A stretch of 64,000 nt of DNA from Paenibacillus sp. EZ-K15 (GCF_002573715.1 NZ_PDHM01000008.1:204911-268910), one strand, 5' to 3'. Counted from the first letter of the stretch, positions 17,231 to 25,676 are shown. Notes: generated by a model from the letters alone, not told the origin. Numbers and translations: made by a program.

Positions 17231-17965
17231 ATGGAAGCGACGATTGAAGGACTTCTCCGTATATTGGGAGAGCATCATAAGGAGGCTCACGGCATTCCGG
17301 AAGCGGATATTCAGGCCAAGGAACAGAGCCTGGGCTTTCCGTTGCCGACTGTCCTGCGGGATTATTATAAGATTTTGGGACATTCCCCGTATTTCACCCA
17401 GGGGTGCAATAATCAATATGAACCGCTACCGATGCAGGAGGTGTTCATTCCCGATGACACTTTTTTTACGACAGACAAGGCATTCCTGGTCTTCTATCAA
17501 GTGGAGGAGTCCGTGATCTATTGCGGGATCCGCATTCAGGAGCTGGAACAAGAGGATCCACCGGTCTATCTCTGCGCGTGGAACTCCCCCGACTGGCAGC
17601 TGGAAAATCGATCACTTCAACGTTTTCTCGCTGGTAAGGCACTCGTTCAGTTAGGCGTTGAGGATCGGCTTCCGTATTGGGCCATTTTCGATGAGGGCAT
17701 GTGGAGCTTGTCCGACTATTGCAGATGCATAGGTCTGGAGCGGGAGCATGAGATAGACGAGGGGTCAGAGCTGAATGCATGGAAAATCTATGTGAAGGAC
17801 GAAGTTCTAATTGTGTTTGAACTCTCCGGATCGGAAGAGGAGGCGGATGACCCGCTGGCCGTATATCTGGCGTCTTTTGAGCAGACTAGTTTGGAGAAGT
17901 TGCTGAGGGAGATGGGGAAAGCAACCAACTTGCCTGCATTTCGAACGAATCTGTCAGGGCATTAA
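17231..17965 (+). CDS. SMI1/KNR4 (SUKH) family protein
   Basis: Cytosolic protein of 244 aa. The N-terminal SUKH signature is visible in GIPEADIQAKEQSLGFPLP and VLRDYYKILG, the start and first helix-strand of the SMI1/KNR4 fold. SUKH proteins are often immunity proteins for polymorphic toxins. No toxin gene is adjacent, so it is an orphan immunity gene or has another role. GAGGAGGTTAACTC precedes the ATG. A 28-codon frame with its own ribosome site follows at 17996. Confidence 0.75.
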   Translation: MEATIEGLLRILGEHHKEAHGIPEADIQAKEQSLGFPLPTVLRDYYKILGHSPYFTQGCNNQYEPLPMQEVFIPDDTFFTTDKAFLVFYQVEESVIYCGIRIQELEQEDPPVYLCAWNSPDWQLENRSLQRFLAGKALVQLGVEDRLPYWAIFDEGMWSLSDYCRCIGLEREHEIDEGSELNAWKIYVKDEVLIVFELSGSEEEADDPLAVYLASFEQTSLEKLLREMGKATNLPAFRTNLSGH

Positions 17966-17995
17966 TGGAATTGGGAGTAAGAAGGAGGCGGACGG

Positions 17996-18082
17996 ATGAA
18001 GCAAATCATTAACATATTGCCGGATGTAAAATTCACGGTTACACTTCGCAATTCGTGGGGTGATAAAACGAAGGGATGGTAG
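17996..18082 (+). CDS. Short ORF, 28 aa, possible gene remnant
   Basis: AAGGAGG (17982-17988) precedes ATG 17996 at good spacing, but the frame stops after KGW at 18082. It may be the start of a disrupted neighbour of the SUKH gene. I do not recognise it. Confidence 0.3.
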   Translation: MKQIINILPDVKFTVTLRNSWGDKTKGW

Positions 18083-18200
18083 AGATGGACTTCAAATTCA
18101 GGGGATGGGAGTCTACTAGGATTCTTCCCGGCTATCTTTGGTGCTCACACGTCTTTGAATAACTCGAACTTTTCTGTGTTTACAATACTGGGTAATATTA

Positions 18201-18209
18201 TGGTACAAT
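18201..18209 (+). promoter_or_regulatory. Extended -10 promoter for the antisense antitoxin RNA
   Basis: TGGTACAAT matches TGnTANAAT, with TTTACA 19 nt further upstream. It would start transcription near 18216, toward the toxin gene on the other strand. Confidence 0.5.
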
Positions 18210-18215
18210 ATGTAT

Positions 18216-18345
18216 ATAATAAAGTGAAGTGAGGATGCTGCTAACATCCTCACTCCTAACAACAGCCGCTTTTAAGGGCGGTAGGCAGTTATAGGGACAA
18301 GAAATAGGTCGTTATCCCATCTACGGGCGGCCTATTTCTTTTTGT
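18216..18345 (+). ncRNA. Candidate type I antitoxin RNA, antisense to the toxin 3' end
   Basis: The inferred transcript contains a 9-bp hairpin, GTGAGGATG/CATCCTCAC (18229-18253), and ends at the stem AAATAGG (18302-18308)/CCTATTT (18331-18337) with CTTTTTG. It overlaps the 3' end of the minus-strand toxin message, as in txpA/RatA-type pairs. The 5' end is approximate. Confidence 0.55.
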
Positions 18346-18445
18346 TTTGGTTCAATGCCAAGACAATGGTTACGACCAACCCGACCAGCGTGACAAGCAG
18401 CGAACCGAATTGGATCATTAATGTCAGAGCATCCTTAACCTCCAC
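18332..18445 (-). CDS. Putative holin-like type I toxin peptide
   Basis: Peptide of 37 aa from GTG 18445, or 39 aa from ATG 18451. The body reads KDALTLMIQFGSLLVTLVGL, one membrane helix, and ends in the basic tail NQNKKK. This is the layout of the holin-like toxin family that includes TxpA/BsrG-type peptides. GGGAGGTG is too close to the ATG and ideally spaced for the GTG. The message would end in the same hairpin that terminates the antisense RNA. A degenerate second copy lies at 8652-8745. Predicted to act at the membrane. Confidence 0.75.
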   Translation of the reverse strand: MEVKDALTLMIQFGSLLVTLVGLVVTIVLALNQNKKK

Positions 18446-18510
18446 AGGCATCACCTCCCTTCCGGGAGACTAGCCGACCGCCCATATTAGCCATTCTGTT
18501 GTTATGGTTA

Positions 18511-18519
18511 ATTATACCA
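18511..18519 (-). promoter_or_regulatory. Extended -10 promoter of the toxin gene
   Basis: On the minus strand TGGTATAAT is a perfect extended -10. Transcription would start near 18504, giving a leader of about 60 nt before the toxin start. Confidence 0.55.
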
Positions 18520-18716
18520 TAATGGACGAAGCGCGCCTATTGTATCGCTCTCTCAAGCTTTGTTTTTTATGCTGGCCCATAATTCTTCTGTCCAACCAAG
18601 TGTAGTCCATTCATCTAACAAAAAGCTCTCCCTGCAGCTAATCCAACGGATTCCCTATGAAATATGTATCCTTCTGAAACAAGAATCCCTGGAGATGATG
18701 CCGACGGTTCTTCAAT

Positions 18717-18872
18717 ATGGCAGCGAAAATACTCCCGCTCTATTACGTCGTTCAACTGCTGCGGGAGACGTGGACAGAAGCGCCAATTACGGAATATGGC
18801 TTTGAAGTTGCTGTTTTGATTGGCATTGCGATTGTATCTGTTGTGCTTGCTACGTTGCGGTTTCTCTTTTAA
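18717..18872 (+). pseudogene. C-terminal remnant of an ABC-2 type permease
   Basis: The frame encodes 51 residues, including LLRETWTEAPITEYG and a final membrane helix EVAVLIGIAIVSVVLATLRF. This is the usual end of ABC-2 exporter permeases. No upstream permease sequence or ATPase is present, so only the 3' end of a lost gene remains. Confidence 0.55.
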
Positions 18873-18987
18873 TGTAATGTGCTACGCTCAGCACTCGACA
18901 CATGTGGAGTGTCTAGATGTTTTAATCACAGGATTTAAAAGTAAAGTGAATCGAAAATAAAAGTGTTCGTTATACGATGTTGAATCC

Positions 18988-19032
18988 AAAAAAGCAGGCC
19001 AGACTGTATTTCAGTTTTGGACTGCTTTTTTT
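18988..19032. terminator. Bidirectional terminator
   Basis: AAAAAAGCAG (18988-18997) pairs with CTGCTTTTTT (19022-19031) with inner CCAGACTG/CAGTTTTGG pairs. It serves the tetR gene on the minus strand and any plus-strand transcript from 18872. Confidence 0.8.
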
Positions 19033-19069
19033 GATGCTCGGCGATACCGTCATGCAGTATATTCAACAC

Positions 19070-19675
19070 TTAGCGTTTTCTGTCGCAGATGTTTCGTACA
19101 TAATGTTCAATCCGATTCTCAATCATTTCATTGTCGTAAATCCCAGGGTATAGAATCGCTTGGAGTGTCAGTCCGTCAATAAAAGCGAATAAGTTTTTTG
19201 CTTCCGAATCAACATGGATACCATCATTCATCAAACCGTTATTTTGCAGAATCGTAATCACAAGAATCATAAATTCCAAAGTTTTCTGGTGAAGATTCAG
19301 GCTGATCTGCCCCAATTCCGGCTCTTTTAAAGCTATTAGCGAGAGGCTTAGCCAGCTCTCGATCTCCACTCTTTGATCTTGGTCGCTTGAAGGTATGAAC
19401 GGTTTCAACATGCTAACGACCCCTTCCAAAGCAGGGTCCCCATCTTGAACAGAACCCACGATCCGTTCCAAGGCCCGTTGTTCGATCACTTCCATAGAGA
19501 ATATAAAAAGATCGCGTTGGGTAGGGAAATAATATTGGATGGAGCCCAAAGAGAACCCTGCTTCTTCGGCAACTTTTCGTAACGTTGTATTTTCTATGCC
19601 ATAATGTTTGATGGTTCGGAAGGCTGCTTCTGCAATGAGTACTTTCCGTTCGTCGTGATTAACCATTTTAGGCAT
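19070..19675 (-). CDS. TetR/AcrR family regulator
   Basis: Regulator of 201 aa. The N-terminal helix-turn-helix is typical (NTTLRKVAEEAGFSLGSIQYYF), followed by an all-helical ligand domain. GGAGG precedes the ATG at 19675. It is divergent from the membrane protein gene at 19758. The shared 80-nt gap holds two 17-bp repeats that overlap both promoters, so it most likely represses that gene and itself. Confidence 0.88.
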   Translation of the reverse strand: MPKMVNHDERKVLIAEAAFRTIKHYGIENTTLRKVAEEAGFSLGSIQYYFPTQRDLFIFSMEVIEQRALERIVGSVQDGDPALEGVVSMLKPFIPSSDQDQRVEIESWLSLSLIALKEPELGQISLNLHQKTLEFMILVITILQNNGLMNDGIHVDSEAKNLFAFIDGLTLQAILYPGIYDNEMIENRIEHYVRNICDRKR

Positions 19676-19687
19676 ATGTGAGCCTCC

Positions 19688-19740
19688 TTGTTATTTTAAG
19701 TCAATTGTATTATTATGATTTTATTAAGTCAAATGTATTA
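19688..19740. promoter_or_regulatory. Overlapping divergent promoters with duplicated TetR operator
   Basis: TTAAGTCAA-TGTATTA type repeats at 19696-19712 and 19724-19740 differ at one of 17 positions. Plus promoter: TTGTTA (19688-19693), 17 nt, TATTAT (19711-19716). Minus promoter: TTGACT, 17 nt, TACAAT. Both promoters are embedded in the repeats. Confidence 0.65.
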
Positions 19741-19757
19741 AAAAAGGAGATGTGTTT

Positions 19758-20462
19758 ATGGAACTCCATTTATTCGCATTATGGGGAATTTTTTTAGGAC
19801 TCGCTTTAATAGATACATTAGCTCCGGGAATCCTGGGGGCAACCGCTTATTTAATGCTAATGAAATCAGAAAAGAAGATCAACCGGCTTTCCATTTTTTT
19901 GCTTATTACACAGGGAAGCTATTTTTTATTAGGCATTATCTTCATGCTTGGAATCGAATCGGTCATTGATGTTTTCAATCAGCTAAAGGAGAGCCTATTC
20001 GTAGGAACGGTTCTGCTGGTCATCGGTTTGGTGTTCATCTATTTGAGTTTTGCCTGGCCGAAACTGACGAAAAACAAAGGCAGCAACATGTACGCACGCA
20101 TCTTCCAAAAAATCGGCAGTGAATGGAGCGTGAAAGCTATTATCATTGCAGCGATTGTTGTTTTCTTTCTAGAGGTTACGCAGGCGCTCCCTTATTGGGG
20201 GATGTTGGGATTAATGACATATAACAAATTATCGCTGTCCGTTTGGCTCCCGACACTGGCTGTGTACAACATGCTGATGGTGCTGCCATCGCTCCTTCTA
20301 CTGTTCTGGTATAAGCTCTACCCCGAAAAAACAGAGAAAAAGCTGCAAAAATTCAAGAATCGCCTTATGAATTCGAATGCGTTTCTATGGGTTCTTGGAG
20401 GCGCTGGGGGGATCTTTTTTCATTTGGGTCTAAGGTCCATTTTAGAGAATTTGGCTCAATAG
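19758..20462 (+). CDS. GAP-family (Sap/sulfolipid-addressing type) membrane protein
   Basis: Integral membrane protein of 234 aa with about six hydrophobic helices. The opening LIDTLAPGILGATAYLML and the ALPYWGMLGLMTYNKLS block fit GAP/Sap family transporters. An in-frame GTG lies at 19752, but AAGGAGA (19744-19750) points to ATG 19758. It is likely controlled by the divergent TetR regulator and may export a small molecule sensed by it. The substrate is unknown. Confidence 0.65.
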   Translation: MELHLFALWGIFLGLALIDTLAPGILGATAYLMLMKSEKKINRLSIFLLITQGSYFLLGIIFMLGIESVIDVFNQLKESLFVGTVLLVIGLVFIYLSFAWPKLTKNKGSNMYARIFQKIGSEWSVKAIIIAAIVVFFLEVTQALPYWGMLGLMTYNKLSLSVWLPTLAVYNMLMVLPSLLLLFWYKLYPEKTEKKLQKFKNRLMNSNAFLWVLGGAGGIFFHLGLRSILENLAQ

Positions 20463-20560
20463 CCTATACCGGATTCGTTGCTGATATCGGAAGTCTGCAT
20501 TTATGCAAATTTGAAATCTAAATGATAGCTTATACGATTTGATCACTAACACCTATATAT
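20463..20560. other. Intergenic, nothing recognised
   Basis: A short AT-rich spacer between the GAP-family gene and the duplicated permease tail. No ribosome site with an open frame and no hairpin was found. Confidence 0.4.
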
Positions 20561-20709
20561 AAAAAGCCACCCCCAAAGTCTACGACAAACATAGTCTCTT
20601 TGAGGGCAGCCCCGTTTAGCCTATATACAACTCCAATGGCCTCGCTCTAAAACTTACTTAGCACTCGGCAGCAATTTATTCAACAAGATCGCTGCAAGCG
20701 AAGCAGCGT
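20561..20709 (-). pseudogene. Duplicated 3' end of the purine permease gene with its terminator
   Basis: On the minus strand, codons ending at 20654 encode AASLAAILLNKLLPSAK, the exact C-terminus of the permease at 28670-30022. The following 90 nt, including the CTACG/C(A/G)TAG hairpin region, also match 28584-28670. Only the tail of the second copy remains. Confidence 0.75.
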
Positions 20710-20761
20710 GACACGGATTATTTTTGTCCCTAAAAGCATGCTTTTTTACACATTCGTTTAC

Positions 20762-20793
20762 AAAAAAACTGACCTCCTACATAGGGAGATCAG
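20762..20793 (-). terminator. Rho-independent terminator of the ABC exporter operon
   Basis: On the minus strand, CTGATCTCC...GGAGGTCAG is followed by TTTTTTTG. Confidence 0.75.
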
Positions 20794-20907
20794 AGCTTTT
20801 AAATATTCCTTATTTTTTCGATTGTGATTTTCAAAGGGTTAGAAGGCACTTTGAGCGTGAATAATCTCCTTCCAAATGGATTTCTATGCAGAAGTCTTCC
20901 TCGTAAA

Positions 20908-21618
20908 TCATCGTTGCTCCCTGTTTTGCAACCATTTAACTGTCCCAATGAAGCCTACCAGTCCTATTAAAAATACCAGAAAATAACTAATACCCGCCAA
21001 GGGAAATGATGCGACTCCGCTTTCCTGTAGATGCAACGCAGGTACAGACCAAGGCAGATAAGTGCCAATGGCAGTAGATCCGAATACCAATGCCAGCATC
21101 AAAGTTGTAAACGCAAAGCCGATCGGCACCAGATAACCGCGCGATATGCAGGCCAACAGTGCAAGAGGTGCGCTTATTAATAGGTGGAGAGCGCCAATTG
21201 TAAGTATTAGGAACAAATAATGTTGTACACTCGCAAACGAGAATCCAGGCAGTCCAGAAACAAAACCCAGTATTACGGCGTAAGCAAAGCTGATCAACAT
21301 CATCACAAAACACCAGAATACAATTGCGACATATTTAGCAATCGCTATGTTGCCGCGCGATATTGGCAAAATGAGCAAATCCTTGAGTGTCCGATCGGAA
21401 TACTCACGGCCAAATGTCCAGCTTGTTATCAATCCAAATCCCATCAGCCCAAACACGGATGCATACAAAAACGCAATCTTTTCAAAATAGGAAGGCCAAT
21501 CGGGCTGTCCCAGGAACAACGTGGTGACGAACAAGATAAACAGAAGCGTGCCCCATAAAACAAAGGATCGACGCAATTTGTAAATCTCAACGCTGCAGGC
21601 TGTCAACAATCGTCTCAT
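20908..21618 (-). CDS. ABC-2 type transporter permease
   Basis: Membrane protein of 236 aa with about six transmembrane helices. It has an N-terminal LTACSVEIYKLRRSFVLWG segment and GREYSDRTLKDLLILPISRG, typical of ABC-2 permeases of the BcrB/antibiotic export type. A TTG at 21636 extends the frame, but ATG 21618 with GAGGAGG upstream is preferred. It overlaps the ATPase gene end by 32 nt, so the two are coupled and form one exporter. Cargo is unknown; bacitracin-like peptide resistance is one option. Confidence 0.82.
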   Translation of the reverse strand: MRRLLTACSVEIYKLRRSFVLWGTLLFILFVTTLFLGQPDWPSYFEKIAFLYASVFGLMGFGLITSWTFGREYSDRTLKDLLILPISRGNIAIAKYVAIVFWCFVMMLISFAYAVILGFVSGLPGFSFASVQHYLFLILTIGALHLLISAPLALLACISRGYLVPIGFAFTTLMLALVFGSTAIGTYLPWSVPALHLQESGVASFPLAGISYFLVFLIGLVGFIGTVKWLQNREQR

Positions 21619-22540
21619 TCGGTTTTTCCTCCTCAACCCCGATTACTTTGAGAAAATAACGCTCCAAATTCTCTTCTTCAACTTTCAGCATGGTGAGCGG
21701 CACTTCATGATGAGCAAGCAATCTTGCAATATCTTCGGGATGCTTCACGGCATGATCATCCGGTAGCACAAAGCAGTTATTCGAAGTCGAATGTACCGCA
21801 TACCCGGAGTCTGAAAGAATAGCTTGAGCTTTCCGAGCATCCTTCGTTCCGATCATCAACTGCTTACGGCGAATTGTTTCAAAGTCTTTTGTTGTCAGTT
21901 CTTCCAGCAACACGCCTTTGTGAATAATGCCGATTCGAGAAGCCAATTTGGACATTTCCTCGAGGATATGGCTCGATATAAACACGGTAACCCCATGTTG
22001 GGATGCCAGAGTTTTCAGCATTTCCCTTATCTCGACAATTCCGGCGGGATCAAGTGCATTGGTTGGCTCATCGAGAATCAGAACGTCCGGCTTATGAATT
22101 AACGCTTTGGCCAAACCAAGTTTCTGCGCGTTGCCCAGTGACAAATCCTTGGCCTTGCTTTCCGCATATTCAGCCAATTTCAATTGCTTCATTATATCGT
22201 CAACTGCCCTTGGAACCGGTAATCCTCGCAACCTGGCTATCAAATTCAAGTTTTCCTTAACTGTAAAATGAGGATAGGCGTAAGGTACTTCCACCATATA
22301 ACCTACCCGTCTCGACAAATCGGAATTCCCGTGGGTCCATTGCTGACCGAACAAATACACTTCTCCGGAAGAAGGCTTGCTCATGCCAAGAAGGGCTCGG
22401 ATGGTTGTCGTTTTCCCTGCACCGTTCAACCCCAAGAATCCATAGATTTCTCCTTTCTTAACGGAAATCGAAACGCGATCTACAATGACTTTATTCCCGT
22501 ATTGCTTTGTCAGGTTAACAGTTCGAATAATATCTTCCAT
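21587..22540 (-). CDS. ABC transporter ATP-binding protein (BcrA-like)
   Basis: ATPase of 317 aa. It shows Walker A GLNGAGKTT, signature LSLGNAQKLGLA, Walker B VLILDEPTNALDP and the His switch SSHILEEM. A C-terminal extension of about 90 aa is typical of BcrA/NatA-type ATPases paired with ABC-2 permeases. The signature is LSLGN rather than LSGGQ, a common variant in this group. It is the first gene of a two-gene operon with the permease. Confidence 0.88.
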   Translation of the reverse strand: MEDIIRTVNLTKQYGNKVIVDRVSISVKKGEIYGFLGLNGAGKTTTIRALLGMSKPSSGEVYLFGQQWTHGNSDLSRRVGYMVEVPYAYPHFTVKENLNLIARLRGLPVPRAVDDIMKQLKLAEYAESKAKDLSLGNAQKLGLAKALIHKPDVLILDEPTNALDPAGIVEIREMLKTLASQHGVTVFISSHILEEMSKLASRIGIIHKGVLLEELTTKDFETIRRKQLMIGTKDARKAQAILSDSGYAVHSTSNNCFVLPDDHAVKHPEDIARLLAHHEVPLTMLKVEEENLERYFLKVIGVEEEKPNETIVDSLQR

Positions 22541-22580
22541 AGTAACAGTCCTTCCCGTAGCCTCAATTAAACGCGTTCAA

Positions 22581-22690
22581 TAAGAAAAACGTCTATCGAC
22601 GTACATTCTAAGAAGACAGACCGCATTTAGCGGAAGTTTTTTTTGCGAGATCAGGATGTTTAGCCTCGGAAGTTTATACTCTCTGATCTC
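22581..22690 (-). repeat. About 110-bp structured intergenic repeat, copy B
   Basis: This is the inverted counterpart of 12951-13061: AAGTTTATACT, the CCGCATTTAGCGG hairpin and GTCTATCGACGTAC are all conserved. It lies between the ATPase start and the end of the monooxygenase gene. Confidence 0.7.
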
Positions 22691-22748
22691 TTAAAAGAGC
22701 CGGCGGCTACCTGAGATGTTGAAAAGATGCCTGCCGGCCTTGTCCAAA

Positions 22749-24317
22749 TCAGTTTCCGCGATAAATAGAATTCATGTAATGCGAGATCGATGAGGTATCC
22801 TCAATGGAGGTGCGCAGCGCGATGTAACCGTCGGGACGAATCAATACGAGTTCTTCGCTTGCCACATCGTAAATTCGATAGGCATTCCCTGCTGTGTCGA
22901 TTATGCCTTCCCCTCCCTCCACATGCGATGGCAGGATGCAATGCACATGGAGTTCGTCGTTGGCGAAATTCTTCAGGGAAGGATCAGTACATTTTGCAAA
23001 GACCAAAAGCGTCCAGTGCGGGCCGCGCAACAGGTCAAAGACACTTTCGGCAAACCCTGTGCCTTGAAGACCCGTGGCATTAGGAGCACGATCTCCGGGC
23101 AATGGAGGGCTGACGTACGTTCGAGCTGTAGGTCGAGTCAGAGAGCTTGATCGGTAGGAAATGAGAAGTCCGCTCGTCAGATCGTCGGATATGCTGCTCA
23201 TGGATTGGGACAACGATCCGCTCTCCGTCACCGTCTCTGTGACCGCTCTTATCTTCTTGGAACTGTCCTGAAGGACTGCTTGAGCGATCGGACGGCGTTC
23301 CTCGTCATACGTATCGAGCAAGGCTGCGTCCGCTGCTTCCTGCAATACCGCAGCGAGCTTCCATCCGAGGTTGTAGGCGTCTTGCATCCCCGTGTTCATG
23401 CCCTGGCCACCTGCCGGGGAATGAACGTGTGCCGCGTCGCCGGCGAGGAAGACGCGGCCGTTGCGATAATGGTCGACCACGCGGACGTTGACCCGGTAGA
23501 TGGACAGCCAGGAAGCATCTGTGAGCCGAACACGTCCGGCACCGGCTCGACGGTCAAACATGGCTTGATACGCCTCTAGCGAAGGCTGCTCTGGTTCTTT
23601 GATGTCTGCCGGTATGGTAGCTTGCAGCTGCCAAATGTCGGTTTTCGGCAGCGGCGTCACCCCGATCATCCCCTCCGGAGAAGTCCAGATATGGATACGG
23701 TCACGCTCCAGCCCTTCCAGTCGTACATCGCCAAGATACCACCGCTCATTATCGTAGGTTTGCCCAACAAGCGACAAATGAATGAACTTGCGGATATTGC
23801 TTTTGCCTCCGTCAGCGCCGACTACATATCGAGCGCGGATTTGCCTTGTTCCTTGTGGCGTACTTATGGTTACCGTAACGCCATCAGAATCCTGAACGAG
23901 CCCTACAGCTTCCACGCCCAACTCAACTTGACCGCCAAGTTCTGCATATCGATCACGCAATGCTTTTTCCACATCAAATTGAGCAATCCAGACCGGATCA
24001 CGGAAGGGTGTCTCAAGTTCGGCGCTGGCTGGTACGGTTATACATGGCTTGTCAACGCTCCCGCCATTTGCGGTATAATAACGAACAGGCAAATTCACGA
24101 TTCCTGTGTCAATAATATAGGGAACAGCCCCCAAATCATCGGCGAGTTCAAGAGATCGGGGCTGGATCCCTTTGGCGCGAGAAGCTACGCTATAGAAGGT
24201 GCTTCGTTCAATAATACGATGGCCAATGTTTCGACGGGCAAGGTCGCAGGCAAGTGTAAGCCCTGTGGGCCCGGCCCCGACAATGAGAACATCAACAAAA
24301 GACAGCATGGTGTTCAT
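22749..24317 (-). CDS. FAD-dependent aromatic monooxygenase (PheA/TfdB family)
   Basis: Flavoprotein hydroxylase of 522 aa. It shows the dinucleotide-binding GAGPTGL near residue 15, the DG motif GADGGKSNIRK, and the GD motif VFLAGDAAHVHSPAGGQGMN. A C-terminal thioredoxin-like domain is typical of the phenol-hydroxylase group. Members hydroxylate phenols, polyketides or rifamycin. AAGGAGG precedes the ATG. It is divergent from a TetR gene, and the gap holds a palindrome, so it is probably inducible by its substrate or a related aromatic compound or drug. Confidence 0.88.
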   Translation of the reverse strand: MNTMLSFVDVLIVGAGPTGLTLACDLARRNIGHRIIERSTFYSVASRAKGIQPRSLELADDLGAVPYIIDTGIVNLPVRYYTANGGSVDKPCITVPASAELETPFRDPVWIAQFDVEKALRDRYAELGGQVELGVEAVGLVQDSDGVTVTISTPQGTRQIRARYVVGADGGKSNIRKFIHLSLVGQTYDNERWYLGDVRLEGLERDRIHIWTSPEGMIGVTPLPKTDIWQLQATIPADIKEPEQPSLEAYQAMFDRRAGAGRVRLTDASWLSIYRVNVRVVDHYRNGRVFLAGDAAHVHSPAGGQGMNTGMQDAYNLGWKLAAVLQEAADAALLDTYDEERRPIAQAVLQDSSKKIRAVTETVTESGSLSQSMSSISDDLTSGLLISYRSSSLTRPTARTYVSPPLPGDRAPNATGLQGTGFAESVFDLLRGPHWTLLVFAKCTDPSLKNFANDELHVHCILPSHVEGGEGIIDTAGNAYRIYDVASEELVLIRPDGYIALRTSIEDTSSISHYMNSIYRGN

Positions 24318-24366
24318 GGATAGAAACCTCCTTGTTCATTGATTTGATTCGCCATGTTCGTTATAC

Positions 24367-24382
24367 TACACCGTGCAGTGTA
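24367..24382. promoter_or_regulatory. Palindromic operator between monooxygenase and tetR
   Basis: TACAC (24367-24371) and GTGTA (24378-24382) flank CGTGCA, a 16-bp dyad of the size bound by TetR dimers. It sits about 50 nt before the monooxygenase ATG and 62 nt before the tetR ATG. Confidence 0.55.
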
Positions 24383-24443
24383 ATTTGTAAAGCGGAACTC
24401 TACTCGATTTCTGATTGTATAGCCATAAGGGGGAAACGCAAGA

Positions 24444-25082
24444 ATGGATAGTATGGAAAACAAGACAATTCGCAAAGGCTCTGCAGACAAACGAGCTAAA
24501 ATTATTGCGGCAGCACGAGACCTGTTCCTGTCGGAGGGATTTGATCGTTCCAGCGTCGATGCGGTCGCCGCCAAAGCGGGAGTTTCCAAACGGACAGTTT
24601 ATGATTATTATGGCGACAAACAGAACTTACTGCTTGCCGTTGTGGAAGAAACCAGTTCAGCAGTTCTGGACATGATTGAGCAAGGGATTTCAGACCATCT
24701 CTTGGAGTTTGAGGATCTAGAGCAGACGCTCATCTTATTTTGCGAACAAATCGTAGCTTCTGCGAACGGTTCGTCCGATTACAAGGCTTTGATCCGTCTG
24801 GTTATGATGGAAGCCGCCAATCTGCCAGATTCGTTTTTTGAAAAGCTGGATAACGCGACGGAAGAGGGAATTATCAGGAGGTTTACAGAGTTTGGACAAA
24901 CCGGATTGCTCAATGTGCCCGATCCTCAAATGGCTGCAAAGCACTTCGCTGCATTAACGTTTTTATTGGTATTTAATCAACCGAAAACCGGGACATTGGA
25001 GGAGGAACAAACCAAACGTATTATCACTGAAGGGGTGCGCGTCTTTCTTTGCGCTTATGCACCGCGCACCGTTCAAAACTGA
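24444..25082 (+). CDS. TetR/AcrR family regulator
   Basis: Regulator of 212 aa. The N-terminal helix-turn-helix reads SVDAVAAKAGVSKRTVYDYY, followed by YGDKQNLLLAVVEE and an AefR-like ligand domain. AGGGGG lies upstream of the ATG. It is divergent from the FAD monooxygenase and likely binds the palindrome at 24367-24382, repressing the enzyme until its effector is present. Confidence 0.88.
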   Translation: MDSMENKTIRKGSADKRAKIIAAARDLFLSEGFDRSSVDAVAAKAGVSKRTVYDYYGDKQNLLLAVVEETSSAVLDMIEQGISDHLLEFEDLEQTLILFCEQIVASANGSSDYKALIRLVMMEAANLPDSFFEKLDNATEEGIIRRFTEFGQTGLLNVPDPQMAAKHFAALTFLLVFNQPKTGTLEEEQTKRIITEGVRVFLCAYAPRTVQN

Positions 25083-25194
25083 AAATCAAACATCGTACTG
25101 ATCGTCGATTTTGCTTCACGCAAAAAAAAGACTGGTGGGGTCGCCAATTTGATGGAAATAATACGCTAAGCCAACAATCTCCTGTCGTGTCGCC

Positions 25195-25284
25195 AAAGTG
25201 CGTTTGTTCGATGAATATGGGGATCAGGAATTGACAGGAACAGTCTCGGTGATTCACACTTTTACAGACGTGGAATCAAGCTGA
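25195..25284 (+). pseudogene. Short C-terminal remnant, possibly YolD-like
   Basis: A frame without start ends in VRLFDEYGDQELTGTVSVIH and a few more residues. A short beta-strand 'xTGTVxxI' end occurs in YolD-like proteins, but the match is weak. It is one of several 3'-end fragments in this region. Confidence 0.25.
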
Positions 25285-25309
25285 CAACCGGAATAGGTGA
25301 ACATAGGAA

Positions 25310-25561
25310 ATGAAGATGATAAAATTAAGGATTCCCTTGTTCGTATTTGCACTAGGAATTTCTATGGTTTTATCTAATTTGGTTAGTGGTGCTGAAAATA
25401 TAGCTTATTTAGTTATTCTTATATCGTTGTTGGTTGTATTTGAAAAAACAAAAATAAGTGAAAAAAAAGTTAATATTCTATATGGTGTGTTAATAGCGAT
25501 TGCTGGTTTAGCCATTGAATTTTTAACCGAGCCTGGAGACTACCTACAATTTTTCAGTTGA
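25310..25561 (+). CDS. Small membrane protein, 83 aa
   Basis: Three hydrophobic segments (IPLFVFALGISMVLSNLV, AYLVILISLLVVF and ILYGVLIAIAGLAIEFL) separated by short polar linkers. AGGA lies close to the ATG. No recognised family. A terminator follows at 25605-25640. It is probably a small integral membrane protein of unknown role. Confidence 0.5.
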   Translation: MKMIKLRIPLFVFALGISMVLSNLVSGAENIAYLVILISLLVVFEKTKISEKKVNILYGVLIAIAGLAIEFLTEPGDYLQFFS

Positions 25562-25604
25562 AATAATGCGCAAGATGACAACATATTAGGGGGTTTAGAA
25601 CGAA

Positions 25605-25640
25605 AGACCCACTGGAGGTTAATACTGTCGGTGGGTTTTC
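25605..25640 (+). terminator. Terminator
   Basis: ACCCAC (25607-25612) pairs with GTGGGT (25631-25636), followed by TTTTC. Confidence 0.5.
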
Positions 25641-25676
25641 ATTATACATTGATGAAAGGTAAAGGAGTCCATATAG

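Noticed and set aside
23205..24323. Long open frames opposite the FAD monooxygenase
   Set aside because: They lie fully antisense to a gene with intact FAD motifs and have no ribosome sites.
15324..25284. Prophage region, suggested by the lysozyme-like and holin-like genes
   Set aside because: There are no phage structural, packaging or integrase genes. The holin-like peptide belongs to a type I toxin locus and the lysozyme-like protein has its own signal peptide.
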